Origin: Streptomyces sp. NBRC 110611
GTDB taxonomy: Bacteria; Actinomycetota; Actinomycetes; Streptomycetales; Streptomycetaceae
DNA length: 58,326 bases
Reading direction: 5' to 3'
Assembly (NCBI RefSeq): GCF_001590865.1
Contig: NZ_BBUY01000001.1
Coordinates: forward strand, 842,675 to 901,000
The notes under the pieces are model-generated. The model did not search any database, was not told the origin of the DNA, and saw nothing but the letters and a program-made list of their open reading frames with translations. A program made the translations under genes and the position numbers. This document shows, piece by piece, positions 16,376 through 24,649 of the stretch. Every line of letters begins with the position of its first letter. The first letter of the stretch is position 1.

Positions 16376-16749
16376 CCAAGTGGACCTGCGTGGACTGGCT
16401 GCCGAACGTAAGCGGGCCGAGGAAGCAGAGCAGTTCCAGGCTCAAGCGGCTCCGCCGGGAAGCAGCGATGCGTCAGGCCCGTACCGACTATGCCGAGGCA
16501 TTCCGCATCCGTGCGCTGGAAGCGCAGGAGAAGAGGTGGCGGCAGGCCGAACGGCTCTCCGCATACCTGAGTCAGGCGCGCGAGCGCGTTGACGCCATGC
16601 CGGACGGTACCGAGCGCACCGATGCCGAGGCGTGCGGTCTTCCGGGCTGCGGGCGGTACGCCGGGGATGAAGCAGGACGGGCCGGAGAGGGATCGGCGCC
16701 GCGGGCGGTGAGCCGATGCTGGCCCAGGCCGGAGCGGATGGAGGAGTGA
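16376..16749 (+). pseudogene. degraded gene fragment with coiled-coil coding
   Basis: One frame starts LAAERKRAEEAEQFQAQA (about 16385-16445). After a frame change the sequence continues RQARTDYAEAFRIRALEAQE and RWRQAERLSAYLSQARERVD, a charged helical stretch like the C-terminus of some phage or plasmid-associated streptomycete proteins. There is no start or clean end. It sits just before the tRNA-Arg gene, fitting a mobile-element relic, but the family is not identified. Confidence 0.4.
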
Positions 16750-16793
16750 ACGCTCATGGCCCTGTGGGCCGTTGCGGTTTTGGCATGCACAAG

Positions 16794-16831
16794 AAAGGCC
16801 CTGACCGGCATCTCTGCAGGTCAGGGCCTTT
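16794..16831 (-). terminator. intrinsic terminator of tRNA-Arg
   Basis: AAAGGCCCTGACC (16794-16806) is repeated inverted at 16819-16831, giving a perfect 13-bp stem with a 12-nt loop. On the minus strand the stem ends in TTT. It lies nine bases beyond the 3' end of the tRNA. Confidence 0.85.
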
Positions 16832-16839
16832 AATTCCGG

Positions 16840-16911
16840 TGCCCCCGGCAGGATTCGAACCTGCGCACACGGCTCCGGAGGCCGTTGCTCTATCCCCTGA
16901 GCTACGGGGGC
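16840..16911 (-). tRNA. tRNA-Arg (anticodon CCG)
   Basis: The 72-nt cloverleaf is complete: acceptor GCCCCCG paired with CGGGGGC, D arm GCTC/GAGC, anticodon stem ACGGC/GCCGT with loop CTCCGGA (anticodon CCG, reads CGG), and T arm GCAGG-TTCGAAT-CCTGC. The CCA is not encoded in full. A strong terminator follows. tRNA genes are common integration sites, and the neighbouring region to the left contains gene remnants. Confidence 0.97.
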
Positions 16912-17112
16912 GTTGCCGCCGTTTCCTTGGCGACGGGTAGAACACTACCAGCTCCGATGGGGTGGTCATGAACGGGTTTTGCCGGAGGGGGCGGAGGTGG
17001 GGGGAGGGGCGTCTCTAGCGCATGTGGGGGGTGTGGCGGTGGTGGTCGGGGAAAGGTCCCTCGCATGAGGGCGGAAGTGGGCAAAGCCGGGACGGTGCCG
17101 CAGGTGGGCCCC

Positions 17113-17124
17113 TAGCCTCGTGGT
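17113..17124 (+). promoter_or_regulatory. -10 element for a leaderless response-regulator mRNA
   Basis: TAGCCT (17113-17118) lies six bases before the GTG at 17125, and there is no SD. This spacing puts the transcription start at or next to the start codon, the usual signature of a leaderless actinobacterial mRNA. No good -35 is seen. Confidence 0.5.
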
Positions 17125-17676
17125 GTGCCTGGCTTGTCCGGTCGGATCCTTGTGGTGGATGACAACAAGGTGATCCGGCAGTTGATCAGGGTCAATCTCG
17201 AGCTGGAGGGCTTCGAGGTGGTGACCGCGGCTGATGGTGCCGAATGTCTGGATGTCGTGCACCACGTGAGACCTGATGTCGTGACCCTGGATGTGGTGAT
17301 GCCGCGGCTCGACGGGCTGCACACCGCGGCGCGGCTGCGGTCCGACCCCCGGACGTGGGACCTCCCGATCGTGATTGTCAGCGCGTGCGGCCAGGGCGAG
17401 GTGGACAACGGGGAGTCGGTCGGGATCGACGCGTTCCTGGCGAAGCCGTTCGAGCCGACGGAGCTGGTGCGGACGGTGGGGAAGCTGGTGCGTGAGGGGC
17501 GGCAGGAGGGCCTGCGGGAGGCGCGGCGCGGAGGGCTGCAAGGCCTGCAAGGGGGGCGGCAGCGGGAGCACGGGGGTGAACGCGGGGCCGAGCAGCAGCG
17601 GGAGGACGGCGGGGGAGGAGAGGACGCGGAGGGAGACCGGGACTGGGATCGCCACCGGGACCGGTCCTGGACCTAG
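17125..17676 (+). CDS. response regulator receiver protein with disordered tail
   Basis: Residues 1-120 form a CheY-like receiver: VVDDNK acidic pair, phospho-acceptor Asp in DVVTLDVVMP, and Lys in FLAKPFEP. There is no DNA-binding domain. The remaining 60 residues are Gly/Arg/Glu/Asp-rich and low in complexity, ending in an RDxDRHRDR-like charged run. It probably acts by protein contact or is a single-domain phosphorelay element; no kinase gene is adjacent. GTG 17125 looks leaderless. Confidence 0.88.
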   Translation: MPGLSGRILVVDDNKVIRQLIRVNLELEGFEVVTAADGAECLDVVHHVRPDVVTLDVVMPRLDGLHTAARLRSDPRTWDLPIVIVSACGQGEVDNGESVGIDAFLAKPFEPTELVRTVGKLVREGRQEGLREARRGGLQGLQGGRQREHGGERGAEQQREDGGGGEDAEGDRDWDRHRDRSWT

Positions 17677-17754
17677 GCCGCGATCGCGGCCTGGCGCCGG
17701 GCCGGGGCTGAGGGGAAGCGACCGGGGCGCGGGGTGGGAGGGCGGGGTCTCCCA

Positions 17755-17766
17755 TACGCTTGTCTC
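17755..17766 (+). promoter_or_regulatory. -10 element for leaderless nrtL mRNA
   Basis: TACGCT (17755-17760) is followed by six bases and then GTG 17767, with no SD, the same arrangement as for the response-regulator gene just upstream. This points to a leaderless transcript. Confidence 0.5.
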
Positions 17767-18888
17767 GTGACTCCTGATGAGCTCTCCCGTGTCGTGCTGC
17801 GCTCCGTGCGTGGTGCCGTGGCGGAGCGGGAGCTCTCTGTGCCCGTGCCGGAGCGGATCGTGGTGGGGCAGCCGCCGCGGCCCGGCTGCGGGGACTACGC
17901 CTCCAATGTCGCGCTACAGCTCGCGGGGCCGGCGGGGCGGTCGGCCCGGGAGGTCGCCGAGATTCTGCGCAGGCGGCTGGCCGGCAGCCCGGGGATCGTC
18001 CGGGTCGAGGTCGCGGGGCCGGGATTTTTGAACTTCACCCTGGGGGACGGTGCGCAGGCCGCGGTCGTACGGGATGTGCTGGCGCAGGGGGAGCGTTACG
18101 GGATTCGGGGCCGGCATGAGGCGGGGGCGCTGGTTGTCGGTGGCGCGGCGGGCGCGGTGGTTGCCGGTGGGGCGGCGGGCGGTGGCGGGTCAGGCGCGCG
18201 TGAGGCTGTGGTGGCCGATGCGCTGGCGCGGGTCGAGGCGGCGGCCGGGCCGGCGGCCGGCCGGGACGGTGGTCGGCCGCCGGTTCTTGTTCCCGCTCCG
18301 TATGAGCTCGACGCGCTGACCGCCCGCCTGGGTGCCGACGAGGCGCGCTGGGTGCTGTTGCGTCCGGCCGCGCACGACCAGGTGCAGGTGCCGGAGCGGC
18401 CGGTGCAGCGGGAGAGCAATCCGCGCTTCCGGGTGCAGTACGCCTGCGCGCGCAGCCGGGCGATGGTGCGCAATGCCCGTGAGCTGGGTTTCGAGGCGGA
18501 GCCCGGGGACGTCGAGGAAGCCCGTCCGGGAGGGGAAGCCGGTCCGGGAGGGGAAGCCAGTCCGGCAGTGGCGGCAGGTTCGGCAGCGGAAGCCGGTTCG
18601 GCAGCGGAAGGCGGGGCCGCGTCGCGGGCCTTGTGTGCGCGGCTTGCCGGCTTCCCGTCCGTTGTCGAGGACGCCGCGCGACTGAGGGCGCCGGACCGGC
18701 TGGTGCGGCATCTGGAGGCGACGGCGGATGCGTACTTCCGGTGGCAGGACGTCTGTCCGCCGCTGCCCGTCGGGGAGGAGAAACCCTCGGCCGTGCACCG
18801 CGCCCGGCTGGCCCTCGCCGATGCCGCCGGAACGGTGCTCGCCAACGGCCTGCGTCTGCTCGGTATCTCCGCTCCTGAACACCTCTGA
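17767..18888 (+). CDS. nrtL: ArgRS-related protein lacking the catalytic core (NrtL-like)
   Basis: This 373-residue protein contains the N-terminal additional domain of arginyl-tRNA synthetase (residues about 1-95, PGCGDYASNVALQLAGPAG ... GPGFLNF) and, after a Gly/Ala-rich linker, the DALR anticodon-binding domain (RVQYACARSRAMVRNARELG ... EKPSAVHRARLALADA). The HIGH and KMSKS catalytic region is absent, so it cannot charge tRNA alone. A second Ala/Gly/Glu-rich low-complexity stretch (about 250-275) interrupts the DALR domain. It lies directly upstream of lysA. It may bind tRNA or act on the synthetase; the function is not established to my knowledge. Confidence 0.85.
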   Translation: MTPDELSRVVLRSVRGAVAERELSVPVPERIVVGQPPRPGCGDYASNVALQLAGPAGRSAREVAEILRRRLAGSPGIVRVEVAGPGFLNFTLGDGAQAAVVRDVLAQGERYGIRGRHEAGALVVGGAAGAVVAGGAAGGGGSGAREAVVADALARVEAAAGPAAGRDGGRPPVLVPAPYELDALTARLGADEARWVLLRPAAHDQVQVPERPVQRESNPRFRVQYACARSRAMVRNARELGFEAEPGDVEEARPGGEAGPGGEASPAVAAGSAAEAGSAAEGGAASRALCARLAGFPSVVEDAARLRAPDRLVRHLEATADAYFRWQDVCPPLPVGEEKPSAVHRARLALADAAGTVLANGLRLLGISAPEHL

Positions 18889-18977
18889 TGAACACCTCCG
18901 ATCTCCGGTGAACTGAACATCTCCGACGGACTGATACACCTCCGACGAACTGAACACCTCCGACGAACACCTCTGCA
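18877..18977 (+). repeat. six imperfect copies of a 13-mer upstream of lysA
   Basis: The motif GAACACCTCYGAY occurs at 18877, 18890, 18915, about 18934, 18952 and 18965. Copies are 13 to 25 bp apart and the first overlaps the nrtL stop. The set fills the nrtL-lysA gap up to the lysA ribosome site. Confidence 0.75.
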
Positions 18978-19004
18978 CATGATTTTGAGGGGAACTCACC
19001 ACCC

Positions 19005-20396
19005 ATGAGCCGTTCCGCGCACCCCGCCGGGCCCCGGCATGGCGACGTACTGCCCGAGGGGCACTACGCCGGGCCGCCCGCCGATCTCAACAGCCTTGAC
19101 CCGCGCGTCTGGTCCCGTACGGTCCGGCGCAACGAGGACGGTGTGGTCACCGTCGGCGGACGGGACGTCACCGCGCTCGCCGAGGAGTTCGGTACGCCGG
19201 CGTACTTCCTGGACGAGGCGGACTTCCGGGCGCGCTGCCGGGACTGGAAGGAGGCCTTCGGGCCGGGGGCCGACGTGTTCTACGCGGGGAAGGCCTTTCT
19301 GTCGCGCGCCCTCGTGCGGTGGCTGACCGAGGAGGGGCTCAACCTCGACGTGTGTTCCGGGGGTGAGCTGGCGACCGCGCTGGGCGCCGGGATGCCCGCG
19401 GAGCGGATCGCGCTGCACGGGAACAACAAGAGCACGGAGGAGATCACCCGGGCCGTGGAGGCGGGGGTGGGGCGGATCGTGCTCGACTCGTTCCAGGAGA
19501 TCGTGCGGGTCGCGCGGATCGCGGAGAAGCTGGGCAAGCGGCAGCGGGTGCAGATCCGGGTGACGGTGGGCGTCGAGGCGCATACCCACGAGTTCATCGC
19601 GACCGCGCACGAGGACCAGAAGTTCGGGGTCGCGCTGGCGGGCGGGCAGGCCGCGGAGGCGGTGCGGCGTGCGCTGAAGCTGGACGGGCTCGAACTCATC
19701 GGGATTCACAGCCACATCGGGTCGCAGATCTTCGACATGGCGGGGTTCGAGGTGTCCGCCCGGCGGGTGGTGCAGCTGCTGGCCGCGGTGCGCGACGAGC
19801 ACGGCATCGAGCTGCCGGAGATCGACCTCGGGGGCGGGCTCGGCATCGCGTACACGCCGGACGACGATCCGCGGGAGCCGCGGGAGATCGCCGCGGCGCT
19901 GCGCGACATCGTCGGCAAGGAGTGCGCGGCGGCGGGGCTGGCCGTGCCGCGGCTGTCGGTCGAGCCGGGGCGGGCCGTCGTGGGGCCCACGGCCTTCACG
20001 CTGTACGAGGTCGGCACGGTCAAGGAGCTGGCGGGGCTGCGGACGTACGTGTCCGTGGACGGCGGGATGTCGGACAACATCCGGACGGCGTTGTACGACG
20101 CGGAGTACAGCGTGGCGCTGGTGTCGCGGACGTCCGACGCCGAGCCGATGCTCTCGCGGGTGGTCGGCAAGCACTGCGAGAGCGGGGACATCGTGGTGCG
20201 GGACGCCTTCCTGCCGGCCGATGTGCGGCCGGGGGACCTGCTGGCGGTGCCGGCCACCGGGGCGTACTGCCGGTCCATGGCGAGCAACTACAACCACGCG
20301 CTGCGGCCGCCGGTCGTGGCCGTCAAGGACGGCGAGGCGCGGGTGATCGTCCGGCGGGAGACGGAGGAAGATCTTTTGCGGTTGGATGTCGGGTAG
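19005..20396 (+). CDS. lysA: diaminopimelate decarboxylase
   Basis: This 463-residue PLP enzyme converts meso-diaminopimelate to L-lysine. The PLP lysine lies in VFYAGKAFL; other family features are HSHIGSQI, the PLP-phosphate loop [15 protein letters not shown], and the substrate-binding CESGD and GAYCRSM-like C-terminus. GAGGGG lies 12 bases before ATG 19005. It heads the aspartate-family cluster with hom, thrC and thrB downstream. The gap upstream holds a 13-mer repeat array. No lysine riboswitch fold is apparent. Confidence 0.97.
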   Translation: MSRSAHPAGPRHGDVLPEGHYAGPPADLNSLDPRVWSRTVRRNEDGVVTVGGRDVTALAEEFGTPAYFLDEADFRARCRDWKEAFGPGADVFYAGKAFLSRALVRWLTEEGLNLDVCSGGELATALGAGMPAERIALHGNNKSTEEITRAVEAGVGRIVLDSFQEIVRVARIAEKLGKRQRVQIRVTVGVEAHTHEFIATAHEDQKFGVALAGGQAAEAVRRALKLDGLELIGIHSHIGSQIFDMAGFEVSARRVVQLLAAVRDEHGIELPEIDLGGGLGIAYTPDDDPREPREIAAALRDIVGKECAAAGLAVPRLSVEPGRAVVGPTAFTLYEVGTVKELAGLRTYVSVDGGMSDNIRTALYDAEYSVALVSRTSDAEPMLSRVVGKHCESGDIVVRDAFLPADVRPGDLLAVPATGAYCRSMASNYNHALRPPVVAVKDGEARVIVRRETEEDLLRLDVG

Positions 20397-20610
20397 GGCC
20401 CGACGCCACACTCGCGCCGTCCGCACCTGCGGTGGCCTGGTCGTCAAGGCCCGGGGCCGGTTCACCGGGGCCCGGAACCGGATGAAATAAATGTCTCGGC
20501 ATCTGGACGGAGGACGGAATCCGCCGTCCGGTGCGTGAGACTTGTGCAAGAGCACATGTCAAAAAAGAGCACATGTCGAAAATCGCTGGTCGATGAGAAG
20601 TAGAGGTCGA
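20397..20610. promoter_or_regulatory. lysA-hom intergenic region with direct repeat
   Basis: AAGAGCACATGTC occurs at 20548-20560 and again at 20565-20577, 17 bp apart and about 35 bp before the hom start. Two adjacent half-turn-and-a-half spaced copies suit binding of a regulator to the hom-thrC leader. No known site is recognised. Confidence 0.45.
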
Positions 20611-21903
20611 ATGATGCGTACGCGTCCGCTGAAGGTGGCGCTCCTGGGCTGTGGTGTGGTCGGCTCAGAGGTGACGCGCATCATGACGACGCACGCGGAC
20701 GACCTCGCGGCCCGCATCGGCGCGCCCGTGGAGCTCGCCGGGATCGCGGTGCGCCGCCCCGACAAGGTGCGCGACGGCGTCCCGGCGGAGCTGGTCACCA
20801 CCGACGCGACCGCGCTCGTCAAACGCGGCGACATCGACGTCGTGATCGAGGTCATCGGCGGTATCGAGCCGGCCCGGACGCTGATCACCACCGCGTTCGA
20901 GCACGGCGCGAGCGTGGTGTCGGCGAACAAGGCCCTGGTCGCGGCGGACGGCGCGGCGCTGCACGCGGCCGCCGAGGCCAACGGCGCGGACCTCTACTAC
21001 GAGGCCGCCGTCGCGGGGGCGATTCCGCTGGTGCGGCCGCTGCGGGAGTCGCTGGCCGGCGACAAGGTCAACCGGGTCCTCGGCATCGTCAACGGCACCA
21101 CCAACTTCATCCTCGACAAGATGGACGCGACCGGCGCCGGCTACAGCGAGGCGCTGGACGAGGCGACCGCGCTGGGGTACGCGGAGGCCGACCCGACCGC
21201 CGATGTCGAGGGGTTCGACGCCGCCGCCAAGGCCGCGATCCTGGCCGGTATCGCCTTCCACACCCGGGTGACCATCGACGATGTGCACCGCGAGGGCCTG
21301 ACGGAGGTCACCGCGTCCGACATCGCCTCCGCCCGGCGGATGGGCTGCACGGTCAAGCTGCTGGCGATCTGCGAGCGGGCGGCGGACGGCGCGTCCGTCA
21401 CGGCGCGGGTGCACCCGGCGATGATCCCGCTGACGCATCCGCTGGCCTCGGTCCGCGAGGCGTACAACGCGGTCTTCGTGGAGGCCGAGGCGGCCGGTCA
21501 GTTGATGTTCTACGGGCCGGGTGCGGGCGGTGCGCCGACCGCCTCCGCGGTCCTCGGCGACCTGGTCGCGGTCTGCCGCAACAAGCTCGCCGGTGCCACC
21601 GGCCCGGGCGAGTCCGCGTACACCCGACTGCCGGTCAGCCCCATGGGCGAGGTCGTCACGCGGTACCACATCAGTCTCGACGTGGCCGACAAGCCGGGCG
21701 TCCTGGCGCAGGTCGCGACGGTCTTCGCCGAGCACGGTGTATCGATCGACACGGTGCGCCAGACGGGCAAGGACGGGGAGGCGTCCCTCGTCGTCGTCAC
21801 CCACCGGGCGGCCGACGCGGCGCTGTCGTCGACCGTCGGCGCGCTGCGCGAGCTGGACACCGTCCGCGGTGTCGCCAGCATCATGCGGGTTGAAGGGGAG
21901 TAG
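20611..21903 (+). CDS. hom: homoserine dehydrogenase
   Basis: This 430-residue enzyme reduces aspartate semialdehyde to homoserine. It has an N-terminal Rossmann motif [11 protein letters not shown], the catalytic domain ([27 protein letters not shown]), and a C-terminal ACT domain ([20 protein letters not shown]) of the kind that gives threonine feedback control. ATG 20611 is used because GAGG is four to seven bases upstream; ATG 20614 is equally possible. It lies eight bases before thrC, so the two form an operon. Confidence 0.96.
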   Translation: MMRTRPLKVALLGCGVVGSEVTRIMTTHADDLAARIGAPVELAGIAVRRPDKVRDGVPAELVTTDATALVKRGDIDVVIEVIGGIEPARTLITTAFEHGASVVSANKALVAADGAALHAAAEANGADLYYEAAVAGAIPLVRPLRESLAGDKVNRVLGIVNGTTNFILDKMDATGAGYSEALDEATALGYAEADPTADVEGFDAAAKAAILAGIAFHTRVTIDDVHREGLTEVTASDIASARRMGCTVKLLAICERAADGASVTARVHPAMIPLTHPLASVREAYNAVFVEAEAAGQLMFYGPGAGGAPTASAVLGDLVAVCRNKLAGATGPGESAYTRLPVSPMGEVVTRYHISLDVADKPGVLAQVATVFAEHGVSIDTVRQTGKDGEASLVVVTHRAADAALSSTVGALRELDTVRGVASIMRVEGE

Positions 21904-21911
21904 AGGAACCC

Positions 21912-22988
21912 ATGTCTGCCAAGTCCACCGCGAGCCGTCAGTGGCGCGGAATCATCGAGGAATACCGTGACCGGCTTCCGGTCGGTGACACGACCGAGGT
22001 CGTCACGCTGCGGGAGGGCGGCACGCCGCTCGTACCGGCGCAGGTGCTCTCCGAGCGCACCGGCTGTGAGGTGCATCTCAAGGTCGAGGGCGCCAACCCC
22101 ACCGGCTCCTTCAAGGACCGGGGCATGACGATGGCCATCACCCGCGCCAAGGAGGACGGCGCCAAGGCCGTGATCTGCGCCTCCACCGGCAACACCTCGG
22201 CCTCGGCCGCCGCCTACGCGGTCCGGGCCGGCATGGTGTGCGCCGTGCTGGTCCCGCGGGGCAAGATCGCGCTCGGCAAGATGGGCCAGGCGCTGGTGCA
22301 CGGCGCGAAGATTCTCCAGGTCGACGGGAATTTCGACGACTGCCTGACGCTGGCCCGGGGGCTGTCCGAGAACTACCCGGTCGCACTTGTGAACTCCGTG
22401 AACCCGGTACGGATCGAGGGCCAGAAGACCGCCGCCTTCGAGATCGTCGACATGCTCGGCGACGCGCCGGACATCCATGTGCTGCCGGTCGGCAACGCCG
22501 GCAACATCACCGCGTACTGGAAGGGCTACCGGGAGTACGCGGCCGACGGGATCGCCGGCCGCACCCCGCGGATGTGGGGCTTCCAGGCCTCCGGCAGCGC
22601 GCCGATCGTGCGGGGCGAGGTGGTCAAGGACCCGCACACCATCGCCACCGCGATCCGCATCGGCAACCCCGCCTCGTGGGCGTACGCGGAGCGCGCGCGG
22701 GACGAGTCCGGCGGCTTCATCGACGACGTGACCGACCGTCAGATCCTGGCCGCGTACCGGCTGTTGGCCGCGCAGGAGGGCGTCTTCGTGGAGCCCGCCT
22801 CGGCCGCCTCGGTCGCCGGTCTGCTCAAGGCCGCCGAGGAGGGCAAGGTCGACCCGGGCCAGCGCATCGTCTGCACGGTCACCGGCAACGGCCTCAAGGA
22901 CCCGGACTGGGCGGTGGCCGGCGCGCCGCAGCCGGTCACGGTGCCGATCGACGCGGACGTCGCGGCCGAGCGCCTCGGTCTCGTCTAG
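21912..22988 (+). CDS. thrC: threonine synthase
   Basis: This 358-residue PLP enzyme converts O-phosphohomoserine to threonine. The PLP lysine is in [11 protein letters not shown], with [14 protein letters not shown] and the phosphate-binding loop [10 protein letters not shown]. It is of the short actinobacterial type without the N-terminal extension of the E. coli enzyme. It follows hom by eight bases; a strong hairpin follows, so hom-thrC may end here and thrB have its own promoter. Confidence 0.97.
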   Translation: MSAKSTASRQWRGIIEEYRDRLPVGDTTEVVTLREGGTPLVPAQVLSERTGCEVHLKVEGANPTGSFKDRGMTMAITRAKEDGAKAVICASTGNTSASAAAYAVRAGMVCAVLVPRGKIALGKMGQALVHGAKILQVDGNFDDCLTLARGLSENYPVALVNSVNPVRIEGQKTAAFEIVDMLGDAPDIHVLPVGNAGNITAYWKGYREYAADGIAGRTPRMWGFQASGSAPIVRGEVVKDPHTIATAIRIGNPASWAYAERARDESGGFIDDVTDRQILAAYRLLAAQEGVFVEPASAASVAGLLKAAEEGKVDPGQRIVCTVTGNGLKDPDWAVAGAPQPVTVPIDADVAAERLGLV

Positions 22989-22997
22989 GACCCGTGA

Positions 22998-23057
22998 GGG
23001 CCCGTCCGACGGGCCGCGGCGCCGGGTGCGGGGCGGTGAGCGTCCCGCACCCGGCGC
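22998..23057 (+). terminator. double hairpin after thrC
   Basis: A GGCCCGTC/GACGGGCC stem (22998-23014) is followed by a 14-bp stem, GCGCCGGGTGCGGG (23019-23032) pairing with 23044-23057 across an 11-nt loop. There is no long U run, as is usual for high-GC actinobacterial terminators. Confidence 0.65.
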
Positions 23058-23356
23058 TGCCGCGGGTCCCGCCACCCGCGACAGCAAATTGTGCAAAGGC
23101 CGCAAAGCCCGGCGAAGGCAGTGCCTGGTGAACCCGGGGCGCGGGAAGGTGTGCGACACGCATCGTGCGCCTCCTGTGCGCCCTATGTCGCGACAGAACC
23201 TTCCTTCGATAGGCTGGCAGTCAACTCCCCTCCCCACGGCATAACGCAGTGGTGTTCAGGGCAGGTCAGAACAGACCCCACGAGCCGGCCGGGCACCTCG
23301 GTGCCGCGGCGCTCCGGGGCAGTACCGCAGCATCAATCAAGGAGAGTCATCGAGCG

Positions 23357-24274
23357 ATGGCCGGTCCCGCGTTCCGCGCCGCCGCCGTCCGGGTGCGCAC
23401 CCCCGCTACCAGCGCCAATCTCGGCCCCGGCTTCGATGCCCTGGGACTTTCCCTGGGCCTGTACGACGACGTCGTGGTGCGCGTCGCCGACTCCGGGCTG
23501 CACATCGACATCGCGGGTGAGGGCGCCGACACCCTGCCGCGCGACGAGAACCACCTGCTCGTACGGTCGATGCGTACCGCCTTCGAGGTGCTCGGCGGAC
23601 AGCCGCGGGGCCTGGAAATCGTCTGCGCCAACCGCATCCCGCACGGCCGTGGCCTGGGATCCTCCTCGGCCGCCATCTGCGCCGGTATCGTCGCCGCCCG
23701 CGCCGTGACGATAGGCGGCGAGCAGAAGCTCGACGACGCCGCGCTGCTGGAGCTGGCCACCGAGATCGAGGGCCACCCCGACAACGTCGCCGCCTGTCTG
23801 CTCGGCGGCTTCACGCTCGCCTGGATGGACACCGGCAGCGCCCGGGCGATCCGGATGGATCCCGCAGATTCCATCGTTCCGGTGGTCTTCGTACCGGAGA
23901 AGCCGGTGCTCACCGAGACCGCCCGCGGACTGCTGCCGCGCACCGTCCCGCATGTGGACGCCGCGGCCAACGCCGGTCGCGCCGCACTGCTCGTCGAGGC
24001 CCTGACCAGGCGCCCCGAGCTGCTGCTCGCCGCGACCGAGGACCGACTCCACCAGGATTACCGCACCCCGGCGATGCCGGAGAGCATGGCCCTGGTGAAT
24101 CGACTGCGCGCGGACGGCGTCCCCGCAGTCGTGTCCGGTGCGGGCCCGACGGTGCTCGCGCTGGTCGATGACGCCGCGGCCGAGAAGGTCGCGGCACTGG
24201 CGGGAGAGGGGTGGGCGGCCAACCGGCTGACCCTCGACGCGGCAGGAGCGTGTGTGCTGCCGCTCGCCGGGTGA
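23357..24274 (+). CDS. thrB: homoserine kinase
   Basis: This 305-residue GHMP-family kinase phosphorylates homoserine, the step before threonine synthase. It has the N-terminal RVRTPATSANLGPGFDALGL, the ATP loop PHGRGLGSSSAAICAG and the late AVVSGAGPTVLAL motif. ATG 23357 is preceded by GGAGAG; longer open sequence upstream is not protein-like. A 368-bp gap with a hairpin separates it from thrC, so it is probably transcribed separately. Confidence 0.96.
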   Translation: MAGPAFRAAAVRVRTPATSANLGPGFDALGLSLGLYDDVVVRVADSGLHIDIAGEGADTLPRDENHLLVRSMRTAFEVLGGQPRGLEIVCANRIPHGRGLGSSSAAICAGIVAARAVTIGGEQKLDDAALLELATEIEGHPDNVAACLLGGFTLAWMDTGSARAIRMDPADSIVPVVFVPEKPVLTETARGLLPRTVPHVDAAANAGRAALLVEALTRRPELLLAATEDRLHQDYRTPAMPESMALVNRLRADGVPAVVSGAGPTVLALVDDAAAEKVAALAGEGWAANRLTLDAAGACVLPLAG

Positions 24275-24312
24275 TCACACGGTTGATCGACGATTGCCGG
24301 TCTTGGAGAGGG

Positions 24313-24339
24313 GGAATGTTTGTTGGATCCGGTAGTGTT
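24313..24339 (+). promoter_or_regulatory. candidate sigma-R-type promoter upstream of rho
   Basis: GGAAT (24313-24317) and GTT (24337-24339) are 19 bp apart. The disulfide-stress sigma factor R recognises GGAAT-N18-GTT, with 19 less usual. It lies 310 bp before the rho start, implying a long leader. Confidence 0.4.
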
Positions 24340-24649
24340 AACCTCAAGTCAGTATCCGACGCCTGAGCGGCGCGGTACTTCGTGTCCCCCATCGGGACCA
24401 CTTTCTTCCGGGAGCTTCCCCATCTGCTTGGAGCACATGGCCTGAGCAGAAGTGAGCACGCTCCGGAATCGGCGTGACGACATGGGCCACTCTGCATCTC
24501 TTCACGCCGGAGCCATGAACTGATCTTTCCGCCACTTCCGGCGGGACCACCGCCCCGGTCCGGTCCGCAACACCACAGGGACCCGGCCGGACAGCACAAC
24601 CGGTCGCCGAGCCAGACAGGCCGACGCCCGCTCCAGGGAAGGACCCTTC

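Noticed and set aside
18877..18977. Repeat array considered as a CRISPR
   Set aside because: Units are 13 bp, imperfect and unevenly spaced, without unique spacers of constant length; no cas genes.
18889..19004. Lysine riboswitch before lysA
   Set aside because: The leader is about 100 bp and made of 13-mer repeats; the conserved riboswitch elements are not present.
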